Origin: Betaproteobacteria bacterium
GTDB lineage: Bacteria; Pseudomonadota; Gammaproteobacteria; Burkholderiales; SG8-41
DNA length: 40,679 bases
Reading direction: 5' to 3'
Assembly: GCA_025363575.1 (NCBI GenBank)
Contig: JANYDM010000201.1
Coordinates: 1-40,679 of the forward strand
A model generated the notes under the pieces. It ran no database searches and was not told where the DNA came from. It worked only from the letters and a program-made list of their open reading frames with translations. Below are positions 1 to 9,770 of this stretch, piece by piece (the first letter of the stretch is position 1; each line of letters opens with the position of its first letter). The position numbers and the translations under genes were made by a program.

Positions 1-50
1 TGGCGATGCCGGTCTGACCAAATCGTCTGTAACAGGCTCAAACGCAGTAT

Positions 51-140
51 TGGCGGAAGGTGTGAGATTCGAACTCACGAGGATCTTGCGACCCTGCCGG
101 TTTTCAAGACCGGTGCATTCAACCGCTCTGCCAACCTTCC
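51..140 (-). tRNA. serT: tRNA-Ser (anticodon UGA)
   Basis: A 90-nt serine tRNA read on the minus strand. The acceptor arms GGAAGGT and ACCTTCC pair, the 3' CCA is encoded (51-53), the anticodon loop CTTGAAA places UGA at 106-104, and the T-arm contains GTTCGAATC. The long variable arm expected of class II tRNAs lies between the anticodon and T arms. It decodes UCA and, by wobble, other UCN codons. It is the only tRNA in the window and is divergent from the downstream membrane protein gene. Confidence 0.97.
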
Positions 141-157
141 CGTCCCGTGTGCAGCGG

Positions 158-166
158 ATAATACCA
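158..166 (-). promoter_or_regulatory. Candidate extended -10 promoter for tRNA-Ser
   Basis: On the minus strand the sequence TGGTATTAT is a TGn-extended -10 box, ending about 18 nt before the first base of the tRNA. No convincing -35 box is seen. Proposed from sequence alone. Confidence 0.35.
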
Positions 167-219
167 TGCAGTATCAATCGCTTGCCGAAAACCTTGCCGC
201 GGTCGTCCTATCGATTTAA

Positions 220-248
220 TTGAAACTTTTACACACATTGGGTAGTCT
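220..248 (+). promoter_or_regulatory. Candidate sigma-70 promoter for the BAX-inhibitor gene
   Basis: TTGAAA (220-225), a 17-nt spacer, and TAGTCT (243-248). The -35 is good and the -10 is moderate. The start codon is at 291, so the leader would be about 35 nt and includes a GAGGAG ribosome binding site. Confidence 0.4.
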
Positions 249-290
249 TACACCAGAGCCGGAACCCCGGCCAACCGAGGAGCAAATTCT

Positions 291-1001
291 ATGCAACCCG
301 AACTGCTGCCGAACCAGAATTCCTTTGGAACGCAGGTAGATAGCGAGCAACTGGTAGTGCAGCAACAAAAGGTGCTGCGCAACACTTATCTGCTGCTTGC
401 ACTGTCGTTGATTCCCACCGCGGTGGGGGCGCTGATCGGCGTCAATCTGAATTTTGGTTTCATGCGCGCGAGCCCGATCGTTTCCTCGCTCGTTCTGCTT
501 GCCGTAATCTACGGCATGTTTTTCGCGATTGAAAAAAATCGCGACAGCGGCCTGGGCGTCGCGTTGCTGCTCGCGCTCACGCTATTCCTGGGTGTTCTGC
601 TCGGGCCCATCCTGCAGGTAGCGGTCGGCTTTCGCAACGGCGGACAACTTGTCGCGCTTGCAGCGGGCGGCACGGCGGCGGTCTTCTTCGCTATGGCAGG
701 CATCGCGACCGTCAGCAAGCGCGATTTCGGCTTCATGACGAACTTTCTGGCGGTCGGCGGGATAGTAATCATGCTGGCAGTGGTCGCGAATATCTTCTTC
801 GCGAGCCCGGCGATGTCGCTTGCGATTTGTGGCGCATTCGTGCTGTTCAGTTCGGCGATGATTCTTTGGCAGGTCAGCCAAATCGTGCGCGGCGGTGAAA
901 CCAACTACGTGTCGGCGACGCTCACGTTATACATGAGCATCTACAACCTGTTCACCAGTTTGCTGCAGATCTTGATGGCGCTCACGGGCAATCGCGACTG
1001 A
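291..1001 (+). CDS. BAX inhibitor-1 / YccA-type membrane protein
   Basis: A 236-residue, very hydrophobic protein with about seven predicted membrane segments from residue 30 to the C-terminus. It has a polar N-terminus and a short loop with acidic and basic residues around EKNRDSG. Length and hydrophobic pattern match the bacterial Bax inhibitor-1/YccA family (inner membrane; proposed cation leak or FtsH-linked roles). The C-terminal pattern, with SATLTLYMSIYNLFTSLLQI close to the end, is typical of the family. The ATG at 291 follows GAGGAG at good spacing. The gene stands alone: a divergent tRNA lies upstream and a terminator directly downstream, where it converges on rlmD. The family is confident; the physiological role is not known. 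Confidence 0.88.
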   Translation: MQPELLPNQNSFGTQVDSEQLVVQQQKVLRNTYLLLALSLIPTAVGALIGVNLNFGFMRASPIVSSLVLLAVIYGMFFAIEKNRDSGLGVALLLALTLFLGVLLGPILQVAVGFRNGGQLVALAAGGTAAVFFAMAGIATVSKRDFGFMTNFLAVGGIVIMLAVVANIFFASPAMSLAICGAFVLFSSAMILWQVSQIVRGGETNYVSATLTLYMSIYNLFTSLLQILMALTGNRD

Positions 1002-1023
1002 CGCGAGATCCGGGCATCTCACG

Positions 1024-1051
1024 AAGGGCGTCTGAGGACGCCCTTTTTTAT
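1024..1051 (+). terminator. Rho-independent terminator
   Basis: Stem AAGGGCGTC / GACGCCCTT with a TGAG loop, followed by a run of T. It lies 22 nt after the stop of the BAX-inhibitor gene and overlaps the 3' end of the convergent rlmD, whose stop codon falls in the T tract. Confidence 0.9.
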
Positions 1052-2346
1052 TGCCGGTCGAACACGGCGATCGACTCAACGTGCGAGGTGTGAGGAAACA
1101 TGTTGACCACGCCCGCCGCGGTCAATGAGTAACCGTTTATATTGACGAGCACGCCGGCATCGCGCGCCAGCGTGGCAGCATTGCATGACACGTACACGAT
1201 GCGTTTGGGCACATTCTCCGACAATGCCTTGATGAGCTCCACCGCGCCGTCACGCGGCGGATCGATGAGCATGCGGTCGAAACGGCCGAGCGCCGCCAGG
1301 CTTTGCGCGTCGACCTTGAACAGGTCCGCCTGCCGGAACTCGGCCAGAGTGCTCAAACCATTGCGCGCGGCATTCGCTTTTGCGCGGTCGACCAGGCTGC
1401 GCGCGCCTTCGATGCCCAGCACGCTGGCGCCGCTGCGGGCGATCGCGAGCGTGAAATTGCCAAGACCGCAAAACATGTCGGCAATTTGCTCGCCCGCCTG
1501 TGGCGCGAGCAGCGTGAGCGCCCGCCGTACCAGCACGGCATTTACGCCGGCGTTGACCTGCGTGAATTCGGTCGGGGAAAACCCGAGCTCTAGCCCGTAT
1601 TCAGGCAGCTTGTAATAGAGCACGCCGTCGTGCGCCGGATAGAACGGCGCCGCAGTGTCGGGCCCGCGCGTCTGCAGGAAGAACTGCACGCGATGCTCAT
1701 CCGCGAAGCGCCGGATCGCAGCTCCATCCGCGACTGTCAGCGGCTCCAGAATACGCAGAACGAGCGCGTCCGTATCTCCACCGATAGCAAGCTCGATCTG
1801 CGGCATGCGTTCCGGCCTTGCCAGCCCGCCGATCAGCCCGCGCAACGGCACCAGCAGCGCCGAAATCCGTGCGGGCACCACCTCACATGTCCGCATATCC
1901 GTCACGTAGCTGCTGCGCTTCTCGCGAAACCCGATCAGTGCGCCACCTTTTTTCTGGACATAACGCGCCGAAAAACGCGCGCGATGCCGGTAGCCCCACG
2001 CTTCGCCATGAATCGCGGGCAGTATGCAGCCGGCCGTCACCTTGCCGATGTGGAGTAGATTGTCTTCGAGCACGCGCTGCTTGGCAGCCACCTGCGCGCG
2101 CGCATCCAGATGCTGCTGGCTGCAGCCGCCGCATACGCCGAAATGGGGGCACCGCGGCGCCACGCGCACGGACGCGGACTCGATCACGCGATCGACCTGC
2201 GCGATCTCGTAGTTCGGCTTCTTGCTGAACGACGCATAGGTCACCAGTTCGCCCGGCAGCGCGCCCTGGATGAAAATCACTTTGCCGCCGGCGTGCGCAA
2301 CGCCACGGCCTTCCTGGTCCAGCGACTCAACGCGGATTTCGTTCAC
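1048..2346 (-). CDS. rlmD: 23S rRNA (uracil-1939-C5)-methyltransferase RlmD
   Basis: Transfers a methyl group from SAM to U1939 of 23S rRNA. With the GTG start at 2346 the protein has 432 residues, close to E. coli RlmD. It shows a TRAM-like N-terminal segment (about 1-55), an iron-sulfur cluster motif [10 protein letters not shown] (Cys66, Cys72, Cys75), a probable fourth ligand in MRTCEVVPA, the SAM-binding motif [19 protein letters not shown], and the catalytic cysteine region [13 protein letters not shown]. The frame stays open 78 codons further upstream, but that stretch overlaps the exonuclease gene and reads as arginine-rich nonsense. GTG at 2346 or 2349 lies just after the exonuclease stop, so the two genes are probably co-transcribed. 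The function is secure; the start is the uncertain part. Confidence 0.93.
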   Translation of the reverse strand: MNEIRVESLDQEGRGVAHAGGKVIFIQGALPGELVTYASFSKKPNYEIAQVDRVIESASVRVAPRCPHFGVCGGCSQQHLDARAQVAAKQRVLEDNLLHIGKVTAGCILPAIHGEAWGYRHRARFSARYVQKKGGALIGFREKRSSYVTDMRTCEVVPARISALLVPLRGLIGGLARPERMPQIELAIGGDTDALVLRILEPLTVADGAAIRRFADEHRVQFFLQTRGPDTAAPFYPAHDGVLYYKLPEYGLELGFSPTEFTQVNAGVNAVLVRRALTLLAPQAGEQIADMFCGLGNFTLAIARSGASVLGIEGARSLVDRAKANAARNGLSTLAEFRQADLFKVDAQSLAALGRFDRMLIDPPRDGAVELIKALSENVPKRIVYVSCNAATLARDAGVLVNINGYSLTAAGVVNMFPHTSHVESIAVFDRQ

Positions 2347-2366
2347 CACTTCGCAACCCGTGCCGG

Positions 2367-3143
2367 CTAAGCCGGCCAGAGTTCGAGGAATTCGCGCCAA
2401 TGCGGATCGGGCAGTTTCTCGAGCGTGCTGCGCACCAGCGCGATTTCCTGCGCGTACTTTTCGGACGGCAACGCGCCGCGCATCTGCTGGAAGCGCAAGT
2501 AGACCAGGTAGGTATTGGCGACGTCGGCTTCGCAATATGCGCGTATCTCCGCGATTTTCCCATCCTGCCATGCCTGCCACACCTGCGCGCCACCCATGCC
2601 GATTTTTCCCGGGAAGCCGAGCAACTGCGCAAACTGGTCGAGCGGCGCCGCACCGCGCGGCTGATACATCGCCAGAAGATCCATCAAGTCGAGATGGCGC
2701 GCGTGGTAGCGGCTGATGTAGTTATTCCACTTGAACTCGCGGTCGTCCTCGCCCTGGTCCCAGTAACGGCCGGCGTTTACGCCATGCACCATGCCGCGAT
2801 AGTGCAGCACGGGCAGATCGAAACCGCCGCCATTCCATGACACGATTTGCGGTGTGTATTTTTCGACGCCGTCGAAAAAACGCTGGATCAACTGCGCTTC
2901 GCCATCCGTGGCCTCGCCCAGCGACCACACGCGGAAACTATCGCGATCGCGCAGCGCGCATGAGATCGCCACGACGCGTTGCAGGTGCAACTGCAGAAAA
3001 TCGTTTCCCGTGATCTGGCGCCTGCGCTGGAAAGCCATCGTCGCGACCTGCTCGTCCGCGATGTCAGCGCCCACGCCGTGAAGTTTGCGCAGGCCTGCCA
3101 CGTCAGGCACTGTTTCGATATCAAAAACCAGGACGGGTGTCAT
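2367..3143 (-). CDS. DEDDy-type 3'-5' exonuclease (DnaQ-like)
   Basis: A 258-residue protein with the exonuclease fold. Motif I is VFDIET (Asp8, Glu10), motif II lies in [12 protein letters not shown], and motif III is YCEADVANT, giving the YxxxD signature of DEDDy nucleases. It resembles the predicted 3'-5' exonuclease group related to the DNA polymerase B proofreading domain. The substrate (DNA or RNA) cannot be told from sequence. It starts at ATG 3143 with no strong ribosome binding site and lies between cysM and rlmD. RNA processing would suit the neighbouring rRNA methylase, but that is inference. Confidence 0.82.
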   Translation of the reverse strand: MTPVLVFDIETVPDVAGLRKLHGVGADIADEQVATMAFQRRRQITGNDFLQLHLQRVVAISCALRDRDSFRVWSLGEATDGEAQLIQRFFDGVEKYTPQIVSWNGGGFDLPVLHYRGMVHGVNAGRYWDQGEDDREFKWNNYISRYHARHLDLMDLLAMYQPRGAAPLDQFAQLLGFPGKIGMGGAQVWQAWQDGKIAEIRAYCEADVANTYLVYLRFQQMRGALPSEKYAQEIALVRSTLEKLPDPHWREFLELWPA

Positions 3144-3191
3144 CGGTATGGCGGGGACTCTTCGTGCAGCGAGTGAAACGGATTTGCCGGA

Positions 3192-4079
3192 TCAGGCCGG
3201 GAAAATACCGGTTGAGAGATAGCGGTCGCCGCGGTCGCAAATGATGGATACGATGACAGCGTTGCTGGTTTCAGCCGAGATTTGGAGGGCCGTCCACACG
3301 GCGCCACCCGACGACACGCCGCCGAAAATGCCTTCTTCGCGTGCGAGACGCCGCGTCATATCCTCGGCGTCGGCTTGCGCGACTTCGACCACGCGGTCGA
3401 CGCGGCTCCAGTCGCATATCTTCGGCAGGTAAGCAGCCGGCCACTTGCGGATGCCGGGTATCTGCGAGCCATCCGTCGGCTGGCAGCCTACGATTTGGAT
3501 CGCCGGGTTCTTTTCCTTGAGAAAGCGTGACACGCCCATGATGGTACCCGTCGTGCCCATGCTGGACACGAAATGCGTGACCTTGCCGTCAGTATCGCGC
3601 CAGATTTCAGGCCCTGTGCTCTCATAGTGCGCGAGCGGGTTGTCGGGGTTCGCGAACTGATCGAGGATGACGCCCCGGCCTTCGTCGCGCATCTTTTCAG
3701 CGACGTCGCGTGCCATTTCCATGCCGCCCGTCTGCGGCGTCAGCACGATCTGCGCGCCGAATGCGGCCATCGTCTGGCGCCGCTCTATCGACAAGTGCTC
3801 GGGCATTACCAATATCATGCGATAACCCATCATCGCCGCTGCCATCGCGAGCGCAATGCCGGTATTGCCGCTCGTCGGCTCGATCAACGCATCGCCCGGC
3901 TTGATGTCGCCGCGCTCCTGCGCACGCTTGATCATCGACAAAGCCGGCCGGTCCTTGACCGAGCCCGCCGGATTATTGCCCTCGAGCTTGGCGAGCAGTA
4001 CGTTGCCGGTCGTGCCCGGTAACCTCTGCAGCTTGACCAGCGGCGTATTGCCGATAAAGTAATCGAGCGTTTTGTGCAA
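3192..4079 (-). CDS. cysM: Cysteine synthase B (O-acetylserine sulfhydrylase B)
   Basis: A PLP enzyme that makes cysteine (or S-sulfocysteine) from O-acetylserine. The PLP lysine lies in NNPAGSVKDRP, the phosphate-binding loop is SGNTG, and GSQIPGIRKWP is the CysM-type version of the region that separates CysM from CysK. I place the start at TTG 4079 (protein of 295 residues), just downstream of the hldD stop at 4085. The frame is open further upstream, but that part lies inside hldD and is not protein-like. CTG 4088 is an alternative. It is the last member of the hldE-hldD-cysM row, an order often seen in betaproteobacteria. Confidence 0.92.
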   Translation of the reverse strand: MHKTLDYFIGNTPLVKLQRLPGTTGNVLLAKLEGNNPAGSVKDRPALSMIKRAQERGDIKPGDALIEPTSGNTGIALAMAAAMMGYRMILVMPEHLSIERRQTMAAFGAQIVLTPQTGGMEMARDVAEKMRDEGRGVILDQFANPDNPLAHYESTGPEIWRDTDGKVTHFVSSMGTTGTIMGVSRFLKEKNPAIQIVGCQPTDGSQIPGIRKWPAAYLPKICDWSRVDRVVEVAQADAEDMTRRLAREEGIFGGVSSGGAVWTALQISAETSNAVIVSIICDRGDRYLSTGIFPA

Positions 4080-4084
4080 TTGAG

Positions 4085-5086
4085 TCAGCTCGACGCGCCC
4101 GCAAACAGGGCTTCGATATACCGCGTCACGCCTTCTTCCACAGTCAGCATGGGCGCAGTGTAACCTGCGCTGCGTAACGAGCCGGTGTCGGCCTGCGTAT
4201 AGCTCTGGTATTTCCCGGCCAGTTCGGGCGGAAACGGAATGTATTCGATTATGCCCTGCCTCTGCATATCGCCGAGCGCCAGCGGACTCTGCTTGTCTTG
4301 GAGGCGGCACGCGTTGACCGTCGCTACGGCGACGTCATTGAAACTCTGCGCCGCGCCCGTGCCAACGTTAAAGATCCCCGAGCGTTGCGGATTGTCGAGG
4401 AAGTACATGTTAACGTCGACCGCGTCTTCGACCGAGACAAAATCACGGCGCTGCTCGCCGTTGGCATACCCGCCGCTGCCTTCGAACAATCGCACTTTCC
4501 CGTTCGAGCGGTACTGGTTGAAAAAATGAAACGCGACCGATGCCATGCGGCCTTTGTGCTGCTCGCGCGCGCCATAAACATTGAAATAGCGCAGGCCCAC
4601 CACCTGACTCGAGCGCTCAGACCACTTGCGGCGTACGTACTGGTCAAACAGGAACTTCGAATAACCGTAGACATTGAGCGGCGCTTCGCACGCGCGCACT
4701 TCGCGAAACTCCCGGCCGGCACCGTAGACGGCCGCGGACGAGGCGTAAATATAGGGGATCTCTTCGTCTGCGCAATACTCGAACAGCTCGCGCGAATAGC
4801 GGTAATTGTTCTGCATCATGTAGCGGCCATCGGTCTCTGTGGTGTCCGAGCATGCGCCCTGATGCGAAATCGCCGCGAGCGCACCGTCAAACGCTCCGTT
4901 GTCGAGACTGCGCAGAAAATCGTCTTTGTCGAGATAGTCTGCGATCTCGCAATCGACGAGATTGACGAATTTGTCACCCTGCTTCAGATCGTCGACCGCG
5001 AGCACGTCGTATTCGCCGCGCCCGGTCAGTTCTCTGACGATATTGGAGCCGATAAACCCGGCGGCACCCGTGACTACGATGTACAT
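4085..5086 (-). CDS. hldD: ADP-L-glycero-D-manno-heptose 6-epimerase
   Basis: Last step of ADP-heptose synthesis for the LPS inner core: epimerises ADP-D-glycero-D-manno-heptose at C6. The 333-residue short-chain dehydrogenase fold starts with the NADP-binding motif GAAGFIGSN, followed by the family-typical [13 protein letters not shown] and the catalytic YGYSK (YxxxK). [15 protein letters not shown] near the C-terminus is also typical of HldD. It starts at ATG 5086, 5 nt after the hldE stop, so the two genes are almost certainly translated from one mRNA. Confidence 0.96.
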   Translation of the reverse strand: MYIVVTGAAGFIGSNIVRELTGRGEYDVLAVDDLKQGDKFVNLVDCEIADYLDKDDFLRSLDNGAFDGALAAISHQGACSDTTETDGRYMMQNNYRYSRELFEYCADEEIPYIYASSAAVYGAGREFREVRACEAPLNVYGYSKFLFDQYVRRKWSERSSQVVGLRYFNVYGAREQHKGRMASVAFHFFNQYRSNGKVRLFEGSGGYANGEQRRDFVSVEDAVDVNMYFLDNPQRSGIFNVGTGAAQSFNDVAVATVNACRLQDKQSPLALGDMQRQGIIEYIPFPPELAGKYQSYTQADTGSLRSAGYTAPMLTVEEGVTRYIEALFAGASS

Positions 5087-5091
5087 GCGCT

Positions 5092-6111
5092 TCAGCTTTC
5101 CGTGGCAAAGAGTTCGTGCGGCAGCGCGACCGCCGTGCCGAACTTGCCTACTACTATACCCGCAGCGCGGTTCGCAATGCGCACCGCTGCGTCGAGAGAA
5201 CAGCCGGTCGCAAGCATCGCACCCATAGTCGCGATGACCGTGTCGCCGGCACCTGTGACATCGGAGACTTCGCGTGCCTGGATCGGCACATGCAGACGGC
5301 GGCCTCGCTCGAACAAGGTCATGCCATCGGCGCCGCGCGTAACGAGCAACGCGTCGATTTTGAGCTTGCGGCGCAGCTGCTGTGCATGGTGCGTGAGTTC
5401 GCGCTCCGACTGCCAGGCGCCCACGACGTCGCGGAATTCGTTCAAGTTGGGCGTCACGAGTGTCGCGCCCCGGTAGCGCGCAAAGTCATTGCCTTTGGGA
5501 TCGATGAGCACCGGCTTGCCGTGGCGCCTGGCGAGATTGATCATGCGCGCGATATGGGTCAACCCGCCCTTGCCGTAATCCGACAATATGACTGCATCGC
5601 AACCAGCGACCAGCTTTGCGTAGTCCGTCAGCTTGGAGCGCAGGATTTCATGGCTGGGCTCGGTTTCGAAGTCGACGCGCAGCAGTTGATGCTGGCGCGG
5701 CCCGATCACCCGCAGCTTCACCGTGGTGTCTATCGTACGATCGCGGTGCAGACGCGCGGTGATTTTTTCGCCGCGCATCAGTTCTCTTAATCGCCGTCCC
5801 GGTTCGTCGTCGCCCACGACCGACAGGAGAGTCACGCGCGCGCCCAGCGCAGCCGCGTTGCGCGCTACATTGGCGGCGCCGCCCGGACGCTCCTCGCTTC
5901 GCCTGAACTTCACCACCGGCACCGGCGCCTCGGGCGAAATCCGGCTGACGTCGCCATACCAGTAGCGGTCGAGCATGACGTCGCCGACGACGAGCACGCG
6001 CGCGCGCTTCAAGGATGAGGGATTAACAATGAAGGATGAATCCCCAGCCGGAATCGCGCGGGATTTTCCAGTGCGCAAGCCGCCCGTTTTGTTCTGCCTT
6101 GTTGCTTTCAT
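5092..6111 (-). CDS. hldE: D-glycero-beta-D-manno-heptose-7-phosphate kinase
   Basis: PfkB-family kinase that phosphorylates heptose-7-phosphate at C1. Motifs are [34 protein letters not shown] and the catalytic DVTGAGDTV. Only the kinase domain (HldE1/RfaE1) is present; the cytidylyltransferase domain is absent and must be encoded elsewhere. The N-terminus is odd: the roughly 15 residues that normally precede the first beta strand are replaced by a stretch that translates a fold-back heptad repeat (6010-6137). I chose ATG 6111 because GAAGG lies 7 nt upstream; ATG 6132 (no spacing to its AGAAGG) and TTG 6012 (minimal core) are alternatives. The kinase call is firm; the start is not. Confidence 0.88.
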   Translation of the reverse strand: MKATRQNKTGGLRTGKSRAIPAGDSSFIVNPSSLKRARVLVVGDVMLDRYWYGDVSRISPEAPVPVVKFRRSEERPGGAANVARNAAALGARVTLLSVVGDDEPGRRLRELMRGEKITARLHRDRTIDTTVKLRVIGPRQHQLLRVDFETEPSHEILRSKLTDYAKLVAGCDAVILSDYGKGGLTHIARMINLARRHGKPVLIDPKGNDFARYRGATLVTPNLNEFRDVVGAWQSERELTHHAQQLRRKLKIDALLVTRGADGMTLFERGRRLHVPIQAREVSDVTGAGDTVIATMGAMLATGCSLDAAVRIANRAAGIVVGKFGTAVALPHELFATES

Positions 6112-6137
6112 CCTTCCGCCTTCATCCTTCATCCTTC
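6010..6137. repeat. Fold-back element built of AGGATGA / TCATCCT heptads
   Basis: The left arm has AAGGATGA copies at about 6011-6018 and 6032-6039. The right arm has the complementary TCATCCTT at 6108-6115, 6122-6129 and 6129-6136, the last two in direct 7-nt phase. The arms flank about 65 bp of unrelated sequence, so the unit can fold back on itself. It fills the junction between ugd and the hldE core and is translated as the N-terminus of HldE. I know similar heptad tracts as scattered repeats in several bacterial genomes, where they give SSFILHPSS-like peptides in gene calls. Whether this one is mobile is not shown here. Confidence 0.72.
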
Positions 6138-6141
6138 TGTT

Positions 6142-7464
6142 TCACGCCCGCCCGATAGCTGAGTATTCGAGGCCGTAACCGCGCACCATTGCCGGGTCGT
6201 ATAGATTGCGACCGTCTATGATAACGGGCGTGCGCAGACGGCGCTTCATGTCGTCGAAATCGGGACTGCGAAATTCCTTCCACTCGGTCACGATAACGAG
6301 GCAATCTGCGTCGTCGAGCGCCAGCTGCGGAGAAGCGGCGAAGGCGACGCCCGGCAATGCGGAAAATGTTTTTTTTGCCTGCGCCATAGCGACGGGGTCG
6401 TAAGCGACCACCGAGCCCCCGCGCTCGATGATGCCCGGCACTATGATCTGGCTCGGCGCTTCCCGCATATCGTCGGTATTGGGCTTGAACGCGAGTCCCC
6501 AGACGGCGAAGCGCTTGCCCGCGAGATTGTCGCCGAAGCGGCGCGTGATTTTGTCAAGCACGCGCGACTTCTGCGCCTCGTTGACGGCGTTCACGGCCTC
6601 GATGATCTTGAGCTTCATGCCCGCATCCAGCGCTGTCTGCTGCAGCGCGGAGACGTCTTTGGGAAAGCACGCACCGCCATAACCGCAACCCGCATAGAGG
6701 AAGTGATAGCCGATGCGGGCGTCCGAGCCGATACCCTGGCGCACGTGCTCGATGTCGGCACCCAGCGTTTCGGCCAGATTCGCGAGCTCGTTCATGAACG
6801 AAATGCGCGTAGCAAGCATCGCGTTGGCCGCATACTTGGTGAGCTCCGCAGACGCGATGTCCATGAATATCATGCGCTCGTGATTGCGATGTATCGGTGC
6901 GTAAATAGCGCGCATGAGCTGCCGCGCGCGCTCGTCGTCCGCCCCGATCACGATGCGGTCGGGGCGCATGAAATCGTCGACCGCAGCGCCCTCCTTCAGA
7001 AATTCCGGGTTCGACACCACGCTGAAATCGATTGTTTTGCCCCGCTGCGCCAGTTCTTCAGCAATGACCGCGCGCACTTTGGCGGCGGTCCCGACCGGAA
7101 CGGTCGACTTGTCGACTACCAATCGGTAGTCATTCATGTGCCTGCCAATCGCGCAGGCGGCTGCGAGCACGTACTGTAAATCGGCGGAGCCGTCCTCGTC
7201 GGGCGGCGTGCCCACCGCGATGAACTGGACCTGACCGTGGCCGACGCTCTCCGCCACGTCGGTCGTAAAATGCAGCCGTCCCGCGTCGGTGTTGCGCTTG
7301 ACGAGCGGCTCGAGGCCGGGCTCGTAAATCGGAATCTCGCCGCGTTGCAGGCGCGCAATCTTGTCCGCATCGACGTCCAGGCACATGACGTCATTGCCCA
7401 GTTCGGCCAGACAGGCGCCGGACACTAAGCCGACATAGCCGGTGCCGATGATCGTTATCTTCAT
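6142..7464 (-). CDS. ugd: UDP-glucose 6-dehydrogenase
   Basis: Oxidises UDP-glucose twice to UDP-glucuronate using NAD, supplying LPS-core, capsule or exopolysaccharide precursors. The 440-residue protein begins [16 protein letters not shown] (NAD-binding Rossmann motif). It has [19 protein letters not shown] and the catalytic cysteine in [26 protein letters not shown] marks the C-terminal UDP-binding domain. The ATG at 7464 overlaps the pyrF stop (ATGA), indicating translational coupling. The open frame further upstream lies in pyrF and is not used. Confidence 0.96.
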   Translation of the reverse strand: MKITIIGTGYVGLVSGACLAELGNDVMCLDVDADKIARLQRGEIPIYEPGLEPLVKRNTDAGRLHFTTDVAESVGHGQVQFIAVGTPPDEDGSADLQYVLAAACAIGRHMNDYRLVVDKSTVPVGTAAKVRAVIAEELAQRGKTIDFSVVSNPEFLKEGAAVDDFMRPDRIVIGADDERARQLMRAIYAPIHRNHERMIFMDIASAELTKYAANAMLATRISFMNELANLAETLGADIEHVRQGIGSDARIGYHFLYAGCGYGGACFPKDVSALQQTALDAGMKLKIIEAVNAVNEAQKSRVLDKITRRFGDNLAGKRFAVWGLAFKPNTDDMREAPSQIIVPGIIERGGSVVAYDPVAMAQAKKTFSALPGVAFAASPQLALDDADCLVIVTEWKEFRSPDFDDMKRRLRTPVIIDGRNLYDPAMVRGYGLEYSAIGRA

Positions 7465-8165
7465 GCTCGCTGGCCGCCAGCGATCTCGCGGTTGATGACG
7501 TCCAATGCGGCAACCGGGTCGGGTGCCTGTGTGACCGGACGGCCTATCACGAGGTAATCGGCTCCAGCCGCAACAGCAGCAGCCGGTGTCATCACGCGCT
7601 GCTGGTCGTCCTGGGTACCGGCAGCCGGCCTGATGCCCGGCGTCACCAGGCAAAAGGATTTGCCGCACTCACGCCTGAGCAAGGCCGCTTCCTGCGCCGA
7701 GCATACGACGCCGTCGAGTCCGCTGGCGCGAGCAAGGCTGGCGAGCCGCAAAACGGCACCGGCGGGTTCGTCCTGGATGCCCACTTCGTTAAGATCTTTC
7801 GCTGCCATGCTCGTGAGTACTGTCACCGCTATCAGCAGTGGCCGACGCGGCGTGCCTGCCACCGCGTCGCGCGCCGCCTCCAGCATCGCGCGTCCGCCCA
7901 ACGCATGCACGTTGAGCATCCATACGCCAAGCTGCGACGCGGCTTTGCAGGCACCGGCGACGGTATTCGGAATATCGTGAAATTTCAAATCCAGGAATAT
8001 ATCGAAGCCGCGTTGCACGAGTGTTTCAACCAGCGCGGGCCCTGCCGCCGTAAACAATTCCTTGCCCACCTTGAGGCGGCAGGCCTGCGGCGTCACACGC
8101 GCGGCGAATGACAACGCCTGCTCGGGCCGCGGAAAATCGAGCGCCACGATGACGCGGGAATTCAT
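7461..8165 (-). CDS. pyrF: Orotidine 5'-phosphate decarboxylase
   Basis: Converts OMP to UMP, the last step of de novo UMP synthesis. The 234-residue protein shows VALDFP at the N-terminus, [10 protein letters not shown], the catalytic [10 protein letters not shown] (Asp-Lys-Asp triad with the next domain residues), and VTPGIRP plus VIGRPVTQA in the phosphate-gripper region. The start is ATG 8165 in a TGATG overlap with lapB; GTG 8168 directly before it is an alternative. Group I (short) PyrF. Its UMP feeds the UDP-sugar made by the adjacent Ugd, but that link may be coincidental. Confidence 0.95.
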   Translation of the reverse strand: MNSRVIVALDFPRPEQALSFAARVTPQACRLKVGKELFTAAGPALVETLVQRGFDIFLDLKFHDIPNTVAGACKAASQLGVWMLNVHALGGRAMLEAARDAVAGTPRRPLLIAVTVLTSMAAKDLNEVGIQDEPAGAVLRLASLARASGLDGVVCSAQEAALLRRECGKSFCLVTPGIRPAAGTQDDQQRVMTPAAAVAAGADYLVIGRPVTQAPDPVAALDVINREIAGGQRA

Positions 8166-9340
8166 CACGCCGGTAGCCCCCTCTCTTCAGCCCGCCGCGG
8201 GGAATAGCTTTCCCATTCGCCGCACGCGGGACAATGCCAGTAATACTGGCGCGCGCGAAAACCGCAATTGTCACACTTGTACATGGCGAGCGTGCGCGTG
8301 TGCTGATGCACGAGGTTTTTCACCAGCTCCAGGTCCTGGCGGCGCTGCACCGGCGCATCAAGCAGTTGCGCCTCCAGCAGCTTGTCGAGTCCCAGCAACG
8401 TGGGGCTGCGCCGCATTTCCTCGCGCACCAGTTGATAAGCCGGCTCCGCCCCCTGCTGCTCGAGAATGCAGGTGAACACCACGTTGAGGACGTCGAGCGA
8501 CGAGTATTTGTCGAGCAGACCGCGCAGCAGGTTAAGTCCTTCGTGCGCCTTGCCGAGGTGCCGGTAGGCGGCGATGAGCTTTTCGGCCACCAGCGCCAGA
8601 TAGTCCGGGTTCTGCATTTCAATGCGCTTCCAAGCGTCGATCGCCGCTTCGTGCCGGCTCAGCGCGAGCTCGAGGTCCCCGAGCAGAACGTTCGCGCGCG
8701 CGCACAGGCGATGGTGCGCAAGCGCGCGCTCGAGATAAGGGCGCGCGCCGTCGGGCCGCGACTCCATGATCTCGCGGCTCGCCAATTCGCAATAGAAATT
8801 GGCGATTTCCTTCTGATGGGATTGCCCCGTCAACGTTTCGAGCTGCTGCGCTATTTCGATCGCCTTCTGCCAGTCCTTCTCCTGCTCGTAGATCTCGAGC
8901 AGATAGCGCAGCGCGGCTTCGGCGTGCGGGCTGCCCTTCAACTTTGCGAATAGTTCTTCGGCGCGGTCGAGCAGACCGGCCTTCAGATAGTCCTGCGCGA
9001 GCTCGAACAGCGCGTCGAGTTTCTGCTGCTCCGGCAGGTCTGCGCGCTCGACCAGATTCTGATGCATGCGGATCGCGCGCTCGACCTCGCCGCGCCGGCG
9101 AAACAACGAGCCTAGCGCGAAATGCAGCTCGATTGTCTGCGGCTCGACTTTAACGACTTCGATGAACGCTTCGATCGCCTTGTCGGGCTGCTCGTTGAGC
9201 AGGAAATTGAGGCCTTTGAAATACGAGCGCGGCAGCGCGCGCGATTCCGACACGAGATGCTTGATATCGATGCGCGCAGCGAGCCAGCCGAGCGCGAAGA
9301 ACAGCGGCAACGCGAGCAACCACCAGTATTCAATTTCCAT
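8165..9340 (-). CDS. lapB: Lipopolysaccharide assembly protein B
   Basis: Inner-membrane adaptor that in E. coli delivers LpxC to the FtsH protease and so limits LPS synthesis. The 391-residue protein has one N-terminal membrane helix (about 5-22), a long array of TPR repeats on the cytoplasmic side (about 60-340), and a C-terminal rubredoxin-type metal site, YKCDNCG and HCPACGEW (Cys356, Cys359, Cys370, Cys373). All expected parts are present. It lies 28 nt after lapA, as in E. coli, and overlaps pyrF by the TGATG signal. Confidence 0.95.
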   Translation of the reverse strand: MEIEYWWLLALPLFFALGWLAARIDIKHLVSESRALPRSYFKGLNFLLNEQPDKAIEAFIEVVKVEPQTIELHFALGSLFRRRGEVERAIRMHQNLVERADLPEQQKLDALFELAQDYLKAGLLDRAEELFAKLKGSPHAEAALRYLLEIYEQEKDWQKAIEIAQQLETLTGQSHQKEIANFYCELASREIMESRPDGARPYLERALAHHRLCARANVLLGDLELALSRHEAAIDAWKRIEMQNPDYLALVAEKLIAAYRHLGKAHEGLNLLRGLLDKYSSLDVLNVVFTCILEQQGAEPAYQLVREEMRRSPTLLGLDKLLEAQLLDAPVQRRQDLELVKNLVHQHTRTLAMYKCDNCGFRARQYYWHCPACGEWESYSPRRAEERGLPA

Positions 9341-9368
9341 AGCTTGCCGGGCGGAGTTTCAATGCGGT

Positions 9369-9665
9369 TCAGACCGGTTCAGGGATCAGCGACGGAACCG
9401 GGCCCCGCGTGAGGCTGCGCAACTCGCGTTTGAGGCGCAGGATCTCGCGCCGCTGACTGCCCATGATGGCAAGGCTGGGCATCACACCGAGAACGATGCC
9501 GGCGATGAAGAAAATCAGCAGCACGACCGCCAGCGGCGCCTGCCACTCGAGGCCGAGAAAATAGCGCACCGCCACATTGTCGAGGTTCTTCACCGCGAAT
9601 TCGAGCAGCAACAGAAACAGTGCACCGCCTGCCGTCGCCTTGATAAACAGAAAAATGGTTCGCAT
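9369..9665 (-). CDS. lapA: LapA family membrane protein
   Basis: A 98-residue protein with two membrane helices (about 3-22 and 40-62), the conserved NLDNVAVRYFLGLEWQAPL between them, and a basic coiled tail (SQRREILRLKRELRSL). This is the LapA (YciS) pattern; LapA works with LapB in LPS assembly control. The ATG at 9665 follows GGAGGG at good spacing. The frame is open 35 codons upstream, but that part lies in the ihfB terminator region. It is the first gene after that terminator and so probably has its own promoter or relies on readthrough. Confidence 0.9.
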   Translation of the reverse strand: MRTIFLFIKATAGGALFLLLLEFAVKNLDNVAVRYFLGLEWQAPLAVVLLIFFIAGIVLGVMPSLAIMGSQRREILRLKRELRSLTRGPVPSLIPEPV

Positions 9666-9715
9666 CGTCAGACCCTCCAGTGCGCGGCGGCTGGTCGCCG
9701 ATACCGCACATGGGC

Positions 9716-9749
9716 AAAAAAAAGCGGCACTATCTTTCGATGATGCCGC
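9716..9749 (-). terminator. Rho-independent terminator after ihfB
   Basis: On the minus strand, stem GCGGCA / TGCCGC with a further short pairing around a GAAA loop, followed by eight T. It lies 21 nt after the ihfB stop and before lapA. It marks the end of the gyrA/serC-to-ihfB transcript or an attenuation point into the LPS block. Confidence 0.88.
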
Positions 9750-9770
9750 ACCGGCTGGCTCCTGCCGCAA

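Noticed and set aside
4298..5476. Long plus-strand open frame of 392 codons opposite hldD and hldE
   Set aside because: Antisense to two certain genes; arginine/alanine/valine-rich with no family motif. High GC with strong codon bias commonly leaves such frames open.
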